DNA from: Polynucleobacter sp.
GTDB taxonomy: Bacteria; Pseudomonadota; Gammaproteobacteria; Burkholderiales; Burkholderiaceae
Direction of reading: 5' to 3'
DNA length: 5,606 bases
Assembly (NCBI GenBank): GCA_020059445.1
Contig: JAGVCB010000166.1
Coordinates: 1 to 5,606 of the forward strand
Of this stretch, positions 4,783-5,606 are shown one piece after another; position 1 is the first letter of the stretch, and every line of letters begins with the position of its first letter. The notes under the pieces are model-generated. The model was not told where the DNA came from, ran no database searches, and was given only the letters and a program-made list of their open reading frames with translations. A program made the translations under genes and the position numbers.

Positions 4783-4873
4783 CACTCACCACCTTTCCAC
4801 TTGTCTGAAAATTTCCATTTTGACCAAACGGTTCATGGGTTACATGGCGGCGGTAAAACCAAATGCTGCGCAT
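4769..4873 (-). CDS. Small CDS, 34 aa as read, probably frameshifted near its end
   Basis: Starts at ATG 4873, overlapping the upstream stop as TAATG, with AAAGGA about 10 nt upstream. As read it gives 34 residues, beginning MRSIWFYRRHVTHEPFGQ, and runs 14 nt past the start of the next gene, unlike the tidy junctions elsewhere. One extra A in the run read on the minus strand from 4821-4818 would instead continue as KWKFSDKWKGGE and stop with TGA at 4784-4782, exactly overlapping the next ATG (TGATG). That 30-aa product has the same GGE ending as the 24-aa gene at 5180-5254. A one-base deletion, real or a sequencing error in a homopolymer, is therefore likely. Function is unknown; the peptide is basic and aromatic. 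Confidence 0.5.
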   Translation of the reverse strand: MRSIWFYRRHVTHEPFGQNGNFQTSGKVVSDEVL

Positions 4874-5046
4874 TATTCGTATCCTTTTCCAACAAGTCTT
4901 AACTTTGGTTCGATTATGTCTGCTGCGCGCAAAAGCGTTTCAGCCATATCTTTAGGATTAAACGAAAAATCCATGCCCGCCTGAATGGCCAAAGCCATGC
5001 TGCGGAGCATAGCGGCGTCAATACGGTCTTGATGCGCGCCTGCCAT
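4873..5046 (-). CDS. Small helical hypothetical protein, 57 aa
   Basis: Starts at ATG 5046, overlapping the upstream stop as TGATG, and ends with TAA overlapping the next ATG (TAATG). The product begins MAGAHQDRIDAAMLRSMALA. It is rich in Ala, Leu, Met and Ile spaced as in two amphipathic helices (about residues 6-24 and 31-46), with a short linker FSFNP between, so a small helical hairpin is likely. No membrane segment is present. No family is recognised, but length, composition and tight linkage make it one of the better small genes here. Confidence 0.74.
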   Translation of the reverse strand: MAGAHQDRIDAAMLRSMALAIQAGMDFSFNPKDMAETLLRAADIIEPKLRLVGKGYE

Positions 5047-5180
5047 CACTTACCGCTTTTACTGAATACAAAGCAAATCCACCACGGACCTATTCGAAAA
5101 TGAAATTGGCGATTCAGAGTAAAATTGATCCGCCAAAAGGAAAATCGCCACTTCCTGTAATTCATAGCCATCACTCGCAT
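5046..5180 (-). CDS. Cationic aromatic-rich peptide, 44 aa, no acidic residues
   Basis: Starts at ATG 5180, overlapping the upstream TAA (TAATG), with GGAAGGCGG upstream as Shine-Dalgarno. It ends TGATG into the next gene. The product has no Asp or Glu, nine Arg/Lys and twelve aromatic residues in 44 positions. Residues 9-30 alternate basic or polar with aromatic side chains (RKWRFSFW, then RQFHFRI), followed by GPWW and a short hydrophobic stretch to residue 39. This could form a beta hairpin or an interfacial membrane peptide; binding to nucleic acid is the other obvious reading of the charge. Possible later starts are Met4 and Met6. No family is assigned with confidence. Confidence 0.62.
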   Translation of the reverse strand: MRVMAMNYRKWRFSFWRINFTLNRQFHFRIGPWWICFVFSKSGK

Positions 5181-5254
5181 TATTCACCGCCTTCCATTAT
5201 GGATTTGATTGCGTCGGATGCATGGTTTTGGAATCCGTTGAAAACTTCATTCAC
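5180..5254 (-). CDS. Micro-ORF, 24 aa, GTG start
   Basis: GTG at 5254 overlaps the stop of the upstream gene as GTGA, and its TAA overlaps the next ATG as TAATG, so it fills the gap between two good genes exactly. The product begins MNEVFNGFQNHASDAIKSIM and ends EGGE; it could form one amphipathic helix. A competing 17-codon ATG frame (from 5249) also exists but ends without linkage, so the GTG frame is preferred. No family is recognised. Confidence 0.5.
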   Translation of the reverse strand: MNEVFNGFQNHASDAIKSIMEGGE

Positions 5255-5427
5255 CGCCGCCAAGCCGCCTCAATACACGCCTGCTCTGTTCCCCAATCTA
5301 TGACTGAGAAACTCGCTATTAAAATCTCATGCGCTTTTAGGGAAAGCCATTTGCCGTCTAATCCATCATGGAATGTTGCAGTATAAGGGGGCGAAAAGTC
5401 CCATAGCTTCAATTCAGGTACAGTCAT
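5251..5427 (-). CDS. Small hypothetical phage protein, 58 aa
   Basis: The ATG at 5427 is chosen over an in-frame TTG at 5454 because it forms an ATGA overlap with the upstream stop and has AGAGGGA at a good 8-nt spacing. The product begins MTVPELKLWDFSPPYTATFH and contains GKWLSLKAHE, then a C-terminal T-x-x-A-C-x-x-A-A segment. A basic-aromatic N-terminal half with a short Ala-rich C-terminal helix is a pattern I associate with small phage proteins of unknown function. No membrane segment or catalytic motif is visible. The stop overlaps the GTG of the next frame. Confidence 0.75.
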   Translation of the reverse strand: MTVPELKLWDFSPPYTATFHDGLDGKWLSLKAHEILIASFSVIDWGTEQACIEAAWRR

Positions 5428-5603
5428 GGCTTTTGTCCCTCTATCGGCGCGCAATCGTTTCGCCAGTTAATTGCCCAGCCCTTAGCCGCGCAGGCCTTTT
5501 CAAGGTCGGCCCCGACCCTTTCTGATTGCACTTGGCAGTATGACAATGGGGTGACCAGCATCGCCAAGGCAAAGCCAGTCGCAAGGGTTTGTTTCCAGTC
5601 CAT
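5424..5603 (-). CDS. Small membrane or exported protein, 59 aa
   Basis: The frame runs in from the window edge. ATG at 5603 is taken as the start because the preceding bases (GTGATGG) would form a TGATG overlap with an upstream gene, but the ribosome-binding site lies outside the window and a longer N-terminus cannot be excluded. The product begins MDWKQTLATGFALAMLVTPL. Residues 6-22 are a hydrophobic segment after one lysine, like a signal anchor or signal peptide. LSYC at 20-23 is a poor lipobox because Tyr precedes the Cys. C38 and C51 in the tail could pair as a disulfide outside the cytoplasm. A small inner-membrane or periplasmic phage protein is likely; it is not a clear holin or spanin. 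Its stop overlaps the next start (ATGA) behind AGAGGGA. Confidence 0.68.
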   Translation of the reverse strand: MDWKQTLATGFALAMLVTPLSYCQVQSERVGADLEKACAAKGWAINWRNDCAPIEGQKP

Positions 5604-5606
5604 CAC

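Noticed and set aside
1..5606. CRISPR array, insertion sequence or reassigned TGA codon
   Set aside because: No regularly spaced repeats or transposase were seen; rIIA and many small genes end properly at TGA and contain no internal TGA.

Overview
The window looks like part of the genome of a tailed, virulent-type bacteriophage. The best evidence is an adjacent rIIA-like and rIIB-like gene pair, both on the minus strand. The rest is a tightly packed train of very small genes on the same strand, with stop and start codons overlapping, as is common in phage early or accessory regions. Every gene I can support runs leftward. Host and phage family cannot be fixed from the sequence. rII homologues occur in T4-like phages and, as I recall, in some N4-like ones, and the GC-richer right side would suit a Gram-negative (perhaps proteobacterial) host, but that is inference.

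Layout, read in the direction of transcription (right to left). (1) 5603 to about 3694: about 14 small reading frames in a row, mostly linked by ATGA, GTGA, TTGA, TGATG or TAATG overlaps. Nearly all lack a recognisable function. The largest (99 aa) carries a short motif resembling the NMN-binding Ia domain of NAD-dependent DNA ligase. One carries a probable one-base frameshift, and two adjacent genes share an identical 19-bp translation-start cassette. (2) 3849 to 3799: two perfect 8-bp helices interleaved as an H-type pseudoknot. It begins 12 nt after an in-frame TGA that splits an otherwise open 80-codon frame, and the start codon of the distal frame lies in its first loop. This is the most unusual structure in the window. 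(3) 3674 to 3629: a strong intrinsic terminator with a 13-bp perfect stem and a T-rich tail, closing the small-gene operon. (4) 3625 to 3466: the leader of the rII operon. It holds a 7-bp/3-nt-loop hairpin, a long-range stem and a 10-bp perfect hairpin, but no convincing sigma-70 promoter. (5) 3465 to 949: rIIA-like GHKL ATPase, 838 aa. (6) 938 to beyond position 1: rIIB-like protein, cut by the window edge.

The rII genes probably form one translationally linked unit: a 10-nt gap, with the rIIB Shine-Dalgarno touching the rIIA stop codon. In T4, RIIA and RIIB are membrane-associated proteins, needed for growth on lambda lysogens expressing RexAB and linked to lysis inhibition. The small-gene operon upstream is a separate transcription unit, ended by its own terminator, and is probably a reservoir of accessory or host-interaction peptides. 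Base composition differs across the window: about 55% GC at 4201-4260, about 50% at 3241-3300 (rIIA N-terminus), about 27% at 2101-2160 (rIIA middle) and about 42% at 421-480 (rIIB). Apart from the roughly 230-nt ambiguous or structured stretch and the 163-nt rII leader, the window is almost entirely coding.
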